41,253 nucleotides of DNA, taken from Trichoplax adhaerens. Taxonomy: Eukaryota > Placozoa > Uniplacotomia > Trichoplacea > Trichoplacidae. The DNA is taken from NCBI RefSeq assembly GCF_000150275.1, contig NW_002060980.1, positions 244,960-286,212 of the forward strand, given 5' to 3'. Below are positions 11,601 to 23,295 of the stretch, in pieces. The notes under the pieces are model-generated. The model searched no databases. It saw nothing but the letters and a program-made list of their open reading frames with translations, and was not told the DNA's origin. The translations under genes were made by a program, and so were the position numbers. The number at the start of each line of letters is the position of its first letter. Positions within the stretch are counted from its first letter, which is position 1.

Positions 11601-14600
11601 ATGTTGAGACGTATTCCTACAGCTGTGCGTGTAGCCAACTGGACTAGAAGCTTAGCTACAGTCAGTAATAGTGGTGGAGATACCGTTCAGAAAACAAGCA
11701 AGTTTGATATTGTAATTGCTGGCGGAGGAATGGTCGGCTCTGCAATGGCTTGCAGCATAGGTTAGTTTCGACTCTTAAATGATAATAATAACTAAATTTG
11801 ACGAGACATCAATAATCAAGGTAAATAATAACGATATAATTGGTAATGGTGATAATTATAATTATCTTACTACCTATGCTGGACTAGAATAATACGTATT
11901 TCAATATTGTTGTGCTTCACTTCAGCTATGCTTTATAAATCCGTTGTGTAGCAATCTGTATCAGAATCTCAGCTGAAAGGCCTTTCAATTTATAACCCCT
12001 GACATTTGAAAGGCAGACAATTATCGTGATTAAATTTCATCGTTTTATGCAAATAATGCATGCAAGCTAAAAGAACTGATTTGATCGTATGTATCAATCA
12101 TTACTGTTTATTCCTTCGTTTGAAATGGAATGATTCTGAAAATATGTACACTTGCACAGTCAATATATGACCAAAACATTGGATAAGAACCTTTGGTTAT
12201 TATAATTACGATTACATTTTTAACAATTTTATTATTACCGACGATTTGCTCTTCCTTTCTCTGAGTCTTCATATCTGCAATGCTGTGCTATATTTCGATA
12301 TGGTACTATCTACTACTATACTTTGATGTGATAATATCATATTTGCTATGAAATCAATACAGGAAAGTTGTTGTAGCGACTTGCTCAGGTTACTGTGTTT
12401 TATGTTCCTGTAAAGAAACACAATTACCTAGATTGCTATACCTGAACATGCACACTGCACAGTCTTTGATTGTTCAAGATTTGCTTATGGTACTATCAAC
12501 TGCACATCGATGCGATCCAGTATGTTGTTTACGATAATTATAATTCTAACCGATATACTGTAGGAAGATCACAGTGACAACTTGTATAAGTGGTTACTCT
12601 GTTTCATGTAGCTCACCGTTATCGCCTGCTTAGCAACTGTGGGAGAGAATAATACATATAAAATAGACAATATAGGACATTGCAGTCCTTGCATCAGAAT
12701 CATAGGCTAATTTATCAACTTTTGGGATTGGTCAAAGCTGACTTTCTTGGAACGATTGCTTGCACACTATTGATATGGTCTAGATTTTCCTGAATACTAT
12801 TTTTTAAGCCTCGACTTGTATTCTTGATTTAAAGCGCTATGACGTCCATTTCTGAGGTGCATAAACAGTATACTGTGCTCATTCCAGATACTGTATGACA
12901 CAGCGACACCTGTACTGGTATTCTCCAATCTCGACTTGACTGTTATGGCTATATACAAGATGGTGACCATTATCCATCTTGAGATACTGGGAAAACAACT
13001 CTATTGACCTAATTAATCGTCTAAGTATTACTATCCAATTCACAGCTGTATATTGAATCATGAACTACTCGATACTATACCGAAGAATACAGCAGCATGT
13101 AGTCATCCATGATTGAATGATATACACCTTGTAAACGTTCTGTATCTAGACCTATTAACCTCTCTTATTATGTCTTATTAGGCTATAGTACGGCATCTTC
13201 TCTCTTTAGTAGTCCCTGTTAATAGGATACGAGTACAACACAGCTGTATATTGAATCTTGTATACGTTCTATAGGCACTTAGAGCGATTACCCTCTATAA
13301 TATCCTATTAGGCTATAGTGTAGCATCTTACTAGGATGCTAGACAACTCCATTTCAGTTATCCATTAATTACGCGTATCGATCAATTATAATCAATCGAG
13401 AGCAAGATGACAATGTGTGATGTTATAAGTAGAAGAAGTGCACATGCATTATACAGTCTAGAGAGATTTGAAGATTATTTACTATATCGAAGCAAAGGTC
13501 GAAAATAATATCAACCATAGCAATGATTTTGAAATATGTACATAGACAGATACTCTCAGCCTTGGATAGCTACAAGCTATCACCCGTCTGATATAGCCTT
13601 ATTGAACGATTCCTAAATTAACAGTTACTTATTTGATAACGGCGTACCGTGGCCCACACACGACATATAGCCTTATTTAACTATTCATGAACCGTTTCTT
13701 ATTTAAATTGAACTCCATTTTGACCAAGACTAAAGCAATTTGCTGCTTGTCATCACTATATAGGGATTGAAAGCTACCATAGCTGCAAGTGAAATTGGAC
13801 TCGCACTACAGTACAGTAGTTGACACCCGTTAGGGGATGGGTGATGAGAAATGACACTCTACTTATATATGATCCAGTGAATGACTCCAAGCTATGCTCA
13901 GGCTACAGCAGTGTTTACCATGACGTGCTTAGCTAGTGAGTTACTATGAATGACCTCCATAGTGATATTTTGTGAAGAACTTTGACTGCGTTAACCTTGC
14001 AAGAGTCATGGTAACCTCAGTGGACAATCTTCGTGCAAAATAGATGTCACCCATGGGTCAAGTAGTCTGTTGCGTAGTCATGTCATGGTACTGACGTAAC
14101 ATGACTGTATTTTTGCGTTTCAATTTGCTTTGCACTGTCGATGGTGATGGTTTGAGCGTCAAATTGAGATACTGTACTGCAGTAAATATCACCCATGGAT
14201 CAAGCAGTCAGTGGCGTAGACATACTATAGTAGTGAAGTAAGACACTGTATTTTTGCTTTGCATTGGTAATGATTTAAATGGTCATGTCGCCCTACACTA
14301 CAGCAGAGCACTGTAGGAGTCCCTTTCTTCCAAAAGCAAGACAAAATCGAAGGGACGACCTGGATAGGGCAGTGTACAGTGTAGAGTACAGTACTGTCCA
14401 CTGTCCTTCTGTCTGTCTCTTTACGGTGCTATACACTAGTAGTCCTGTTCCACCAGACAGGTTCAATCAACCCCCGCCAAGCAATGTGACAGTATATGTG
14501 TCACGGTACTGTACTGTACACTATACACCAACGCCTGGCATCAGTATCATGTGCCAATGATGACGACAAGCACTCTTTGAAATCCCACCATTATCGGCCA

Positions 14601-17600
14601 TCACTTTTGAATGATCGGAACATTGCAATACAAGCAATTATCTATTCAACTGTTGAAAGCAATCTAAATTAGAGCAGTCTGGATTCATGATCGATTTGGA
14701 TGATGAAAAGTAAAATGAGATTAGAGTAGAAGATGGAGAAACAATAGAGAGTCAAGCAATATTGGGCAAGATTGCATGGGTGCTATGGAAAGCGTTGGAT
14801 TCCACGCTTTGATACCATGAGTAAAAATGAGAGTTCCAATCCAATACTTCGTCAATTCAGGTCGGAAATGCGCTGTGTCCATTGCCGAGAGTGTCTATCG
14901 ATGCAATCTAAATTCTATTAGGATGATATGGAATGTCGTCCAAAATAGAGTACGTCGTCAAAAACTGAAAAGTTTCCTAGTAACAATGATCATAGCCATT
15001 TTATGGAGTTTATCACGTACACTTAGTGCTAGCTCACAGATACAAAATAACCATTTACCCTTCAAGGCTACCACGTCGTCTCGCTTACAATCATTTCAAA
15101 TTAGGCCTTCCGATATGAAAGTTTTTCGTGATCCTTCTGGCTATTCTGGTCTTTATGCTAGGCGATTCAAGGATAAAGAAAGAATAGCCCATGTCGATTT
15201 AAGTTCCATGCCCATCAAATCGCACTATCTTATTATGCTACTGCGTGAATTTCGCAAATTTAATATTACTGGCATTGTACTGGAATATGGCAACACTTTC
15301 CCTTATTATGGACGCTTACAATCGATTGTATCACCCTATGCCTATACCACGGCCGATATCCTCGCTATTACTGAAGCATGCCATCAATATCAACTCAAGG
15401 TTATTGTAATGCTACCCATGTTAGGCTCTTTTGATTACGTCTTAAAGAATGATCGCTTTCGACAATATCGCATGAATGGCGAGGATACTCGTAGTTTATG
15501 CATATGTTATCCACCATCATTGGCACTTGCTGAAGAGATCATTAAACAAATGCTCGATTTACATCGTCATAGCAATTATATTCATGTAGGAGGAATTGGA
15601 GGAAGTGACATAACAACATGCCGCTATTGTTCCAAGGATGAAATGAAATCTTCCATTTATGCTTCCTTCTTAAGTCCATTATTACATCGTTTAAAAGAGT
15701 ATCGTTCACCCATTCAGATCATGTTGTGGGATGATGCACTACGTTCTTGGCCAACTGACCAACTTAGCCATATAGCAAAATGGGTTATACCTGTTGTTGG
15801 AGGTTTCTATCCTAATATCGAAGATCTAATTGATCCATTAACCTGGCAAAAATATGCTCAAGCTTTCCCTTCTGTTTGGATTGGTGGCACTTACAAAAGT
15901 ATGCCCGATTGCTCAAATGATACTATTGTTGGCGTCGATCATATTAGCAATACGATATCTTGGATGCGAGTTGCTGGCAATCATTACCACCAAGTCAACT
16001 TTCAAGGGATCATTTTAGTCGGTCCAGCTTTTTCCACTACTACTGATCGCATATGTGAACTTTTGCCACATTGTGCACCTACGCTAGCCGTCTTAATGTG
16101 GGTCATGATTAGTGGAGGTTATAACATTGATCATAATCGTGATGTTTCATTATGCGTTACAAAATGTACTGATGCCATTAATATCGAAATCAAACCTGAT
16201 TACGCAGTTGAAAGTTGCGATTATCATGGTGGTTCTATCAATCGATTAGTAACACAGTTGCAAATATTAAATTTAAAGGTGAATCAATTTCGTAAGCTCT
16301 ATCAAAATGACACAATTCTACTCAACGCAAAGAAGGATCCACTCTATGCTTCTTTAGCTAAAGATAATGCTCGACAATTATCAACTATGATCAAATCTTT
16401 AAAAGATAATGCTCTCATACTATTAAGCGATGCATACCGTCAAAATGATATTGAGCGATGGATAGCACAAGCAATTCAACCATTATATGATGATATAAAC
16501 AGCATGCAAAAACGGTTAACGTGAACAACAACTCATTTTTATCAAAATGACAACCTTCATGTAGTTGCCATATCGATGCTTGTATACTAACGTGGACGTT
16601 TAAAATGTTGTTATCATCGACCCAATTTCGAAATCTACTTTTCACCAATGGCGACATTAGGCTCAATTCACAAAATAGCCATCAAGCTGATAATAAGATT
16701 TGACTGAATCACTGTCTATGTACATTTACAATTATTAGATATTGTCGTTTCTTTTTTGTTTTGCTTGTAAATTATCAACTGGGGCATCGCCAACTGAAAC
16801 TAGAATATCAAGTAATCATCACTAATTGTACAATTAAACGCTAATAAAGAGCAATTCAAAGCGTATATAGATATCGTATACGAATTTCTATATTTGTACG
16901 CCTACATTATCAAGAATGAATAAGATCAATTTCAATTATGACTATTGATAACATTGATCAAACATCAGTCACAATGGCTACTGAATTCTTGAACAGTAAT
17001 TGCCGATATTGGTTTGGTAATAGATAATTTTTACTGCTATTTAAACAATTTGCTGAATCTAATCGCTTTCTCATTATCAACACAATAAAACTAGTTAATT
17101 ATATCCCCAAAATTGGCGCAGTTCTTAATGCAGATCAAAGTTGTAAAGCTTGAGCACATCAAATTCGGATAGTGATTGATTGATAATTAATTAATTCCAG
17201 TTTTATCTGTAGAAATGTTAATGTACAAAAGTTGTACTTAGGTACATCGTAACTAAGGTTGGGTCGGTTCACCTAAATTTGACAATTTTTTATTATGATA
17301 CATTGTTATCATCGTTTTCGTTTGGCTACTACTGTATTCATTTTTTCCATTCAAGCGGCAGAGAATAAATTAACTACTCTCGATAAAAACTAAATTAGGT
17401 ATCAATTTTCATTATTCCTACTGTTGGCAATATTCAGCTAAGATTGGCTTTTTTCTTCGCTACCCATTAATTGTTTCATTGTTAACAATGAATCAAAATG
17501 CCTTAGTATTACTACCAAATAAATCGTTTCGGGGCTATAACTGCACTGCACTATTAGATTTACAAATAAGATTTTAAATTACATCATGTTAACACCCGAC

Positions 17601-20600
17601 CGGCTGCTACGACTTTTTAGACTCAATGATTAAATCAAGCGCCTTGAGAACACGACAACTTACGTATCGATTCTAATTCTTAGAGAAAACGCAAACAACC
17701 AATTTAAAGATCTTTAAGAATAATACAAGATGTATGTATACTCGGAAAGGCTTCTCTTTTTTGACTTTACCTTCTGCACTTTAATAAAAAATTACCGTTA
17801 CTACGGAGTTGACGAGATATTGCAACTGTCTAACGTTTAAAGTGATGTTGTAGCCTTGTAACATAACCCTAACATTGAATGAACGTGATACTATCACATA
17901 TAGTATAGCCTAAAATGGAGTAATATAAATGAAGTAAAAAGACACCATTTCATAATTGACTTTACCTTAAAAAGCAATTTTTGAGTCGTTGATTTTGATC
18001 ATTGTCAATCGTAATTAAGGTTTTACGCGTTGTAATTTAATGAAATACTAGCTCATCTCGCACTTAATGAAATACCAATCACTAAATGATGCTAAAAAGG
18101 GTAAAATACGAAAGGATTAAAAGAGTAGGAAGAAGTATTAAAGTAAAGTAAAGCGTTGTGCTATCCGCACATCGAAAATCTATCAGAGTACCTTGCAATT
18201 TGTAGATATTATGATTTTATAGAACAGGATTATTGACTGCATTTGCAAGTAACACCGATAGCCCGGCCCTACCCTGTCTTATATCTAAAAATCCGATAAT
18301 GTCTTAATAGAACATTAAGAAAAGCAAGTTAGCTCTGCAACAATCCAGATAACTTTTAAATTATATGCTACTCTTGTTCTACATGACATAGGCTTTAATT
18401 GTAATGCTTTTGTACTATACGAAATTACTTACGTTTAATGAGAATTTAAAAATAGATTACTTAAAAGGATTCAACTTAACAGGGATAGGTTGTATCGATT
18501 TAACTTATTTAGACATGAATTTACGAGATAAGTTAAAAGAATTCAACGAAATTGTCTAGCGAAATGAATACTTAAAAAACTATAAAATAAAAAGTTTACA
18601 AAAATTTTTGTACTGATGAGATCGAGAATCTGATCGGATCATGAAAAAGTATGAGTATTAATGAAATATTTTTATGCCCTGTTTATTAATTTTAACAGAA
18701 TGAGATGTTCAAAGATCTTCTATTACGTTTATCAAGTTTTCAATACACACAAATTTATCTTTCTTAATTATTGAATTGTGTTGTTGAATGCATCTGAGAA
18801 CAATTCACGATAGACAACTGCAGTTACTATTTCTTCCGTGTTAATTCTTTGAATTAGGTAGTAATCCAATCTTTGGTGAATACAAAATCGCATTATTAGA
18901 GCCCAATCCAGTTAAGACAATGGCAATCCAAGCCGACTTTAGTAACCGTGTTAGTGCAATTATTCCAGGATCTATCAATGTTCTTGATGGTAAATTGAAA
19001 ATATATCCAATTGTAATAAAACACAGCATAGCGTTCTTCATTTTAATGTAAATCTTTTCCAATTATTGTAATTTTTCGGCAGACATTGGAGTATGGCCAT
19101 ACATCAGTGAGTTGCGAGCTAAATTATTTCAGTCCATGCAGGTATAGAGCAATTGATGAAATTATTGCAACTTTTTGATTACTTACGCTGCTATGCTATA
19201 TGCGTATTTAGCTGTACGTTGTGCTGAAAGTAATATTACGTCATTCAGTCACAGTTATTTCTTTATAAATTTCAACAGTTTAGATACTACTTTTAACGGC
19301 AGATGGTAATAATAATAACGAAGATTATACAAGAAACTAAAATTAATTCATGCTTTATTCATTCTTTTATCATAACATTGATTCAGTGAAAGCGTAGCTT
19401 TATCTATACTCCTATCGTTTAAGGTATGGGATGCCGCAAGTGACCACAGTTTTTTATTACTGGATTCAAAATTTACTGATGAAAAGATGGGCTACGTCGT
19501 CGAAAATGATGTCATTATGTTAGCTTTGATGAAGCGGTTGAAATTACTAGATTCTAATGTCGAAATCCTTCACTGCAAAGTTGACGACATCAGCTTACAG
19601 ATTAGTAATGGTGATATAGGCAACGTGTCAATAAAGCTCGATAACGATGATCTAATCGAAACCAGATTATTGGTAGCAATTACATACTAGTTTAGGAATT
19701 CATATTGAAATTAATTCATAAGTTAAAACACATTTAAAACCTATGCTAACATTTTTTATTTAAAATCAATGAACAAGATCGGTGCCGATGGACCTCAATC
19801 ATCTATACGCACTGCTGCTAATATTAAACATATTTCATTGCCATATAATCAACTTGCAATTGTGGCAACTTTACAACTAGAGAATGTATGAACTGCATAA
19901 AATTCTATTAAATCGATATATAGAAATTTAAAACAATGTAATCTTGTGTGACTGTTTTCAAATTTTTATTTGTAAAGCAAAACGAGAATGTCGTGGCGTG
20001 GCAACGGTTTTTACCAGACGGTCCCATAGCATTATTGCCCGTACTGAATCATTATTATACTTTCAATTTATTTTGAGCTTACATGGTCGATAATTTACTG
20101 ATGATTTCTACCTTGTAGCTCTCTAATTCTAGGAGCTCCTTGGTATGGACAACTAACCCAAAACATGGAAAAATGTTACTAGAAATGTCAAATGAAGAAT
20201 TTATAGATTCTGTAAATAATGCTTTCGTAAGTTACAAAACAACGTTGAATTGTATCGAAATGCATATTTCCTAAGTTGAAAACGGGTATTACAAGTACTA
20301 GTTGATTTCACTACAGATTCATTTGTACTACTTGCAGGTAAATAATGACCATGTGATTCCTAACATCAACAGAATTAGCTCTACAATAAATCGTGGGCTT
20401 AATAGCATACCAAGCGGTAACATATATTCATAAGTGTAGTTCAATTGTCATAATAAGAATTCCGGTATAGTCGTTAAAGCAATAAATTTTAAGAAATCTG
20501 TAAGAAATTCAACTAACACAATATATATCATATTCATATAGGAAACTTTAAAGAAGCTCCTCAAAGTCCTCCAACTGTTGCTGGTATCGATAATAATAGT

Positions 20601-21647
20601 CGTGGCGGCTTTCCTTTATCACTGGGCCATGCAACCAATTACGTTATGAACAGACTTGCGCTAATAGGGTAAGTTATTTAATCAATTTTTTTAATTAAAT
20701 TTCAAATTCTTGTAGTGGTGGCTTAATATCATTTCAAAAGGCTAAATAATATTAATATATTAGTCACAATTTCATAGATTAAATATCGTGTCGCCTGTCT
20801 AGTTGTAATCGCAGATTCTGCTTGATATGTATGATGTTGTAAGACCTTTATCAAATGCTGGCTTCTAATTGTAGAGATGCAGCTCATCGAGTTCATCCAT
20901 TAGCTGGCCAAGGGGTTAATTTAGGTTTTAAAGATGTTGAAGTGTTATCGAAAGTTTTAGCTGAAGCTGTTACAGAAGGCAATGATATCGGTATATTATG
21001 ATACAGGAAATTATGCTATGCGTTATTCTTTATGAAAGTGTTTCCTTTTATAATAATTTATGTAATTATATCTACTTTAGGTGCATTACCTCATCTACTT
21101 AAATATGAAAGCACAAGGCAGTTACAGGTTCTACCAATCATGGCAACGATAGATAACCTGAACAGACTTTTTTCCAATAAAAATGCATCACTTGCTTTGG
21201 CTAGAGGAATAGGCTTTCAATTTCTAAATTATCTTACACCTTTGAAGGTAATATGTCACGTAATTCCATTATACTAATTGTGCTTGATATTTTAATGATC
21301 GCCTTCAGAAAGTTCTCAAATAGTTTGTAAATCATTAGCACAGATTAAGTTTAAGATCTAATATGATCACTAATACAGTATTTGAGGTAATCATGTACAC
21401 ATACTGTATTGCGAAAAAGTAGCATACGAATTTTTGGAGGCATGTAAGTTAAAAAATGATCTTACTATTATCCTTGCATATTAGAGTCAAACTAGTAGAT
21501 TACTCTATTTTTAACCAGCACTATAATAATGCTAATATTATCATTACTTATGAGATTACTTTCTTAATTGTTAACTACATTATAAAAATCTAAAAAAATT
21601 TTATTTCTTTATTGTAGACACAATTAGTAAAATTGGCTATGGGTTGA
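11601..21647 (+). CDS. COQ6: COQ6, ubiquinone biosynthesis FAD monooxygenase, 12 exons
   Basis: Exons: 11601-11760, 18858-18989, 19083-19141, 19424-19672, 19778-19885, 19978-20040, 20119-20226, 20338-20416, 20542-20668, 20875-20990, 21081-21247, 21618-21647. Phases agree throughout, giving 1398 nt and 465 residues (human COQ6 468). COQ6 is a matrix-side flavin hydroxylase acting on the ring C5 position in coenzyme Q synthesis. The N-terminus is rich in Arg and free of acidic residues, as a mitochondrial presequence should be. FAD motifs are [11 protein letters not shown] (36-46), IGADG (201-205) and [14 protein letters not shown] (362-375); the stretch [10 protein letters not shown] is typical of COQ6. 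The ATG at 11601 is preferred because the in-frame upstream extension begins with GTG. Intron 1 is 7.1 kb, far longer than the others, and contains a complete gene. No residue expected in the FAD motifs is missing. Confidence 0.95.
13041..13329. repeat. Imperfect direct repeat in COQ6 intron 1
   Basis: CACAGCTGTATATTGAATC begins both copies (13041 and 13239). Both copies also contain a TATACGTTCT/TAAACGTTCT-like stretch and end with TATTAGGCTATAGTnnnGCATCTT (13199 and 13329). The first copy is about 159 bp and the second about 91 bp, so one carries an insertion or the other a deletion. Confidence 0.65.
14041..14279. repeat. Imperfect direct repeat upstream of the hexosaminidase gene
   Basis: Two copies (about 14041-14154 and 14183-14279) share TCACCCATGG, then TCAAG-AGTC-GT-GCGTAG, then CTGTATTTTTGC with TTTGCTTTGCA. 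They diverge by substitutions and small gaps. They lie about 550 bp before the nested gene, so they could carry regulatory sequence, but nothing demonstrates this. Confidence 0.6.
14827..16524 (+). CDS. Hexosaminidase D-like GH20 protein, probably catalytically dead
   Basis: An intronless ORF of 565 residues, nested in COQ6 intron 1 on the same strand. A basic stretch (RVRRQKLK, 41-48) precedes one hydrophobic segment (about 49-63), so it looks like a type II membrane or signal-anchored protein. Residues 120-430 follow the hexosaminidase D fold in order: [11 protein letters not shown] (152-162), [12 protein letters not shown] (196-207), IHVGGIGG (252-259), [10 protein letters not shown] (300-309), FQGIILVG (392-399) and ICELLP (409-414). 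Active family members have Asp-Glu after HxGx, and this protein has Ile257-Gly258. The QTFGHME-like motif is MLGSFDY, and the Trp expected after ILxG is Pro400. Several pocket residues are therefore gone while the scaffold and frame persist, which points to a pseudoenzyme under constraint. A C-terminal helical region (about 475-560) matches the family. Human HEXD is cytosolic/nuclear and active, so the role here is unknown. Confidence 0.88.
   Translation: MRVPIQYFVNSGRKCAVSIAESVYRCNLNSIRMIWNVVQNRVRRQKLKSFLVTMIIAILWSLSRTLSASSQIQNNHLPFKATTSSRLQSFQIRPSDMKVFRDPSGYSGLYARRFKDKERIAHVDLSSMPIKSHYLIMLLREFRKFNITGIVLEYGNTFPYYGRLQSIVSPYAYTTADILAITEACHQYQLKVIVMLPMLGSFDYVLKNDRFRQYRMNGEDTRSLCICYPPSLALAEEIIKQMLDLHRHSNYIHVGGIGGSDITTCRYCSKDEMKSSIYASFLSPLLHRLKEYRSPIQIMLWDDALRSWPTDQLSHIAKWVIPVVGGFYPNIEDLIDPLTWQKYAQAFPSVWIGGTYKSMPDCSNDTIVGVDHISNTISWMRVAGNHYHQVNFQGIILVGPAFSTTTDRICELLPHCAPTLAVLMWVMISGGYNIDHNRDVSLCVTKCTDAINIEIKPDYAVESCDYHGGSINRLVTQLQILNLKVNQFRKLYQNDTILLNAKKDPLYASLAKDNARQLSTMIKSLKDNALILLSDAYRQNDIERWIAQAIQPLYDDINSMQKRLT
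16525..18857. other. COQ6 intron 1, 3' part
   Basis: It begins with the 3' sequence of the nested gene; an AATAAA at 16843-16848 is a candidate polyadenylation signal about 320 bp after its stop. The rest is AT-rich with no recognisable exon or repeat, up to the COQ6 exon 2 acceptor (GAATTAG, ending at 18857). Confidence 0.5.
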
Positions 21648-23091
21648 ACTCACTGGGAGCATGTTTACTTGTAAAGCTATCATCTTCATTTATCATGTCT
21701 GAAAAATATCTGTACATGGATGGACAATGAATATAAAAGTTTTTTATTTACAATATATAAAAATTTCTAGACATCTATTTTACTGTGCTTATGATATCAA
21801 ATAAGAAACGTTCAACTCTGCTACTAAACATAATGCGTTTATATTTCCTATACAATTTATTGCCGATGGAAGCTCCTTAAAATTATCGATAGCGTACTAT
21901 TTGATATTAAATGATTTATAAAGAAAGCATTGACATTATCAATGACTTCAACCTTGTTCACTCTTTAGCGTAGACAAATTTTAGTTTTAGTTCGCGTCAT
22001 GGCCATTATCAAATATTCATATGCCAATAAATTTTGTGGGTTAAAGTCGATTTGGGCTCGCAATTAAGATATTACTATGAGTTCTTTAATAACCATTAAA
22101 GAGATCCTATCAATGCACTGTAAAATTTTAGCGCTCGTAAACGATTGTCCAAGGCAACTTACTCTATTTACTCTAGTTATTCGCTAACTATATACAATGG
22201 TAAATATAAAGTTCTCGATATGAAAGTTACGTATAGTATGCTTTTGCTAACATTTTGAGACATCGCTGTAGACACTGGTCGATGGCAACTTAGTAAGAAG
22301 CGATAGCTAACTGATATGAAGTTATATCTATGATAATACAAATAAAGACCTAAATTTCTTAAATCAGTGGCGATCTTACAGATATTTCACTACCACTATC
22401 ACACTATTTTGTGCTATGTTTTATAGCAAAATCTTAAGATTTCTGCAGGTTATTAGTTCTATTTCTGCAATAAAAGTAAAAAATTTGATATTCATATACG
22501 GTCATGTCGCTTGATAACATGATTTCGATCTAACCCAATAAACAATGTTTGTGATCGATTGCCTCTAATTAACCGGCAAGCAATGCACTAAAATTGTACG
22601 GGTGTTGAACAATTAATAATAAGCAAAGTGAAACTCGATCATAAAGTAGATTTTTTATATCTAATAATAACTAAGAAATGATTTTACCATAAATTTTCTC
22701 CATATCGGTCGTAAATATAAGATTAAAATAATATTCTATTATCTTGATGACATCTCATAGAAAGTTGACACTGTAAATTTAAGACCTAGCAGTATGTAGA
22801 TGAAGTAGTTAGGTACATTAACCAAAAATATCATGATCGAATTATGACTCCATTCGTTACCGTAGAATCTTTGCCCTTCTCAATTAATAAGCATGAATTT
22901 CTTTCCGGACAGTATTTAACCTTTATGTTTGATCTATTGTATGTAGTCTACAATTGCATAGTTAACATTCAATACGACAAAAATACGTATACCGAACAAC
23001 GGTTTCAGTAATTATTAAAACAAGGCTGTAAACAATCAACTAAATTATCAGAGGATACAACACATTACATTGAAGATAATACTCCTCAATA
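21648..23091. other. No gene recognised downstream of COQ6
   Basis: The first 100 bp or so should be the COQ6 3' untranslated region; only a variant signal (TATAAA near 21733) is seen. The remainder is AT-rich and closed in all frames. Confidence 0.4.
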
Positions 23092-23253
23092 ATGGAAGTC
23101 AGAATAGCCAAAAGCTTAGATCTTCACTTACCTTCTATTTTATCATCTATGGCTTTCTATCAGACCTTAAGCATTACCAACATTGATACGCAAACTGATT
23201 GCGTTCTGAAGATGGAAGATAATGAAATTGCAGATCGATTAAACAAGTCCATA
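23092..23253 (+). CDS. Possible orphan first exon, unrecognised
   Basis: A frame opens with ATG at 23092 and runs 54 codons to a strong donor-like GTATGTC at 23254; without splicing it continues to a stop at 23295. The protein is mixed polar and apolar (MEVRIAKSLDLHLPSI near the start, KMEDNEIADRLNKS at the end), with codon use that looks plausible. I recognise no family. Downstream acceptors near 23400-23450 do not give a continuing frame, so the gene, if real, is not completed. Chance is a serious alternative. Confidence 0.18.
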
Positions 23254-23295
23254 GTATGTCAGCTTCTATTTAATAGTTTATTTATTTCCGCATGA

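Larger units (their letters stand above)
11761..14826. other. COQ6 intron 1, 5' part
   Basis: No exon of COQ6 or of another protein was recognised. The stretch holds two imperfect duplications, listed separately, and several ACTGTAC-type motifs. The 93-codon ORF at 14279-14560 overlaps such motifs and shows no domain. Confidence 0.5.

Noticed and set aside
14279-14560. 93-codon ORF upstream of the hexosaminidase gene
   Set aside because: Its sequence is largely palindromic ACTGTAC motifs, with odd composition and no recognised domain.
16415-16666. 83-codon minus-strand ORF
   Set aside because: Antisense shadow over the end of the hexosaminidase D-like gene.
18841-19062. 73-codon minus-strand ORF
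   Set aside because: Antisense shadow of COQ6 exon 2, whose plus-strand reading matches the family in phase.
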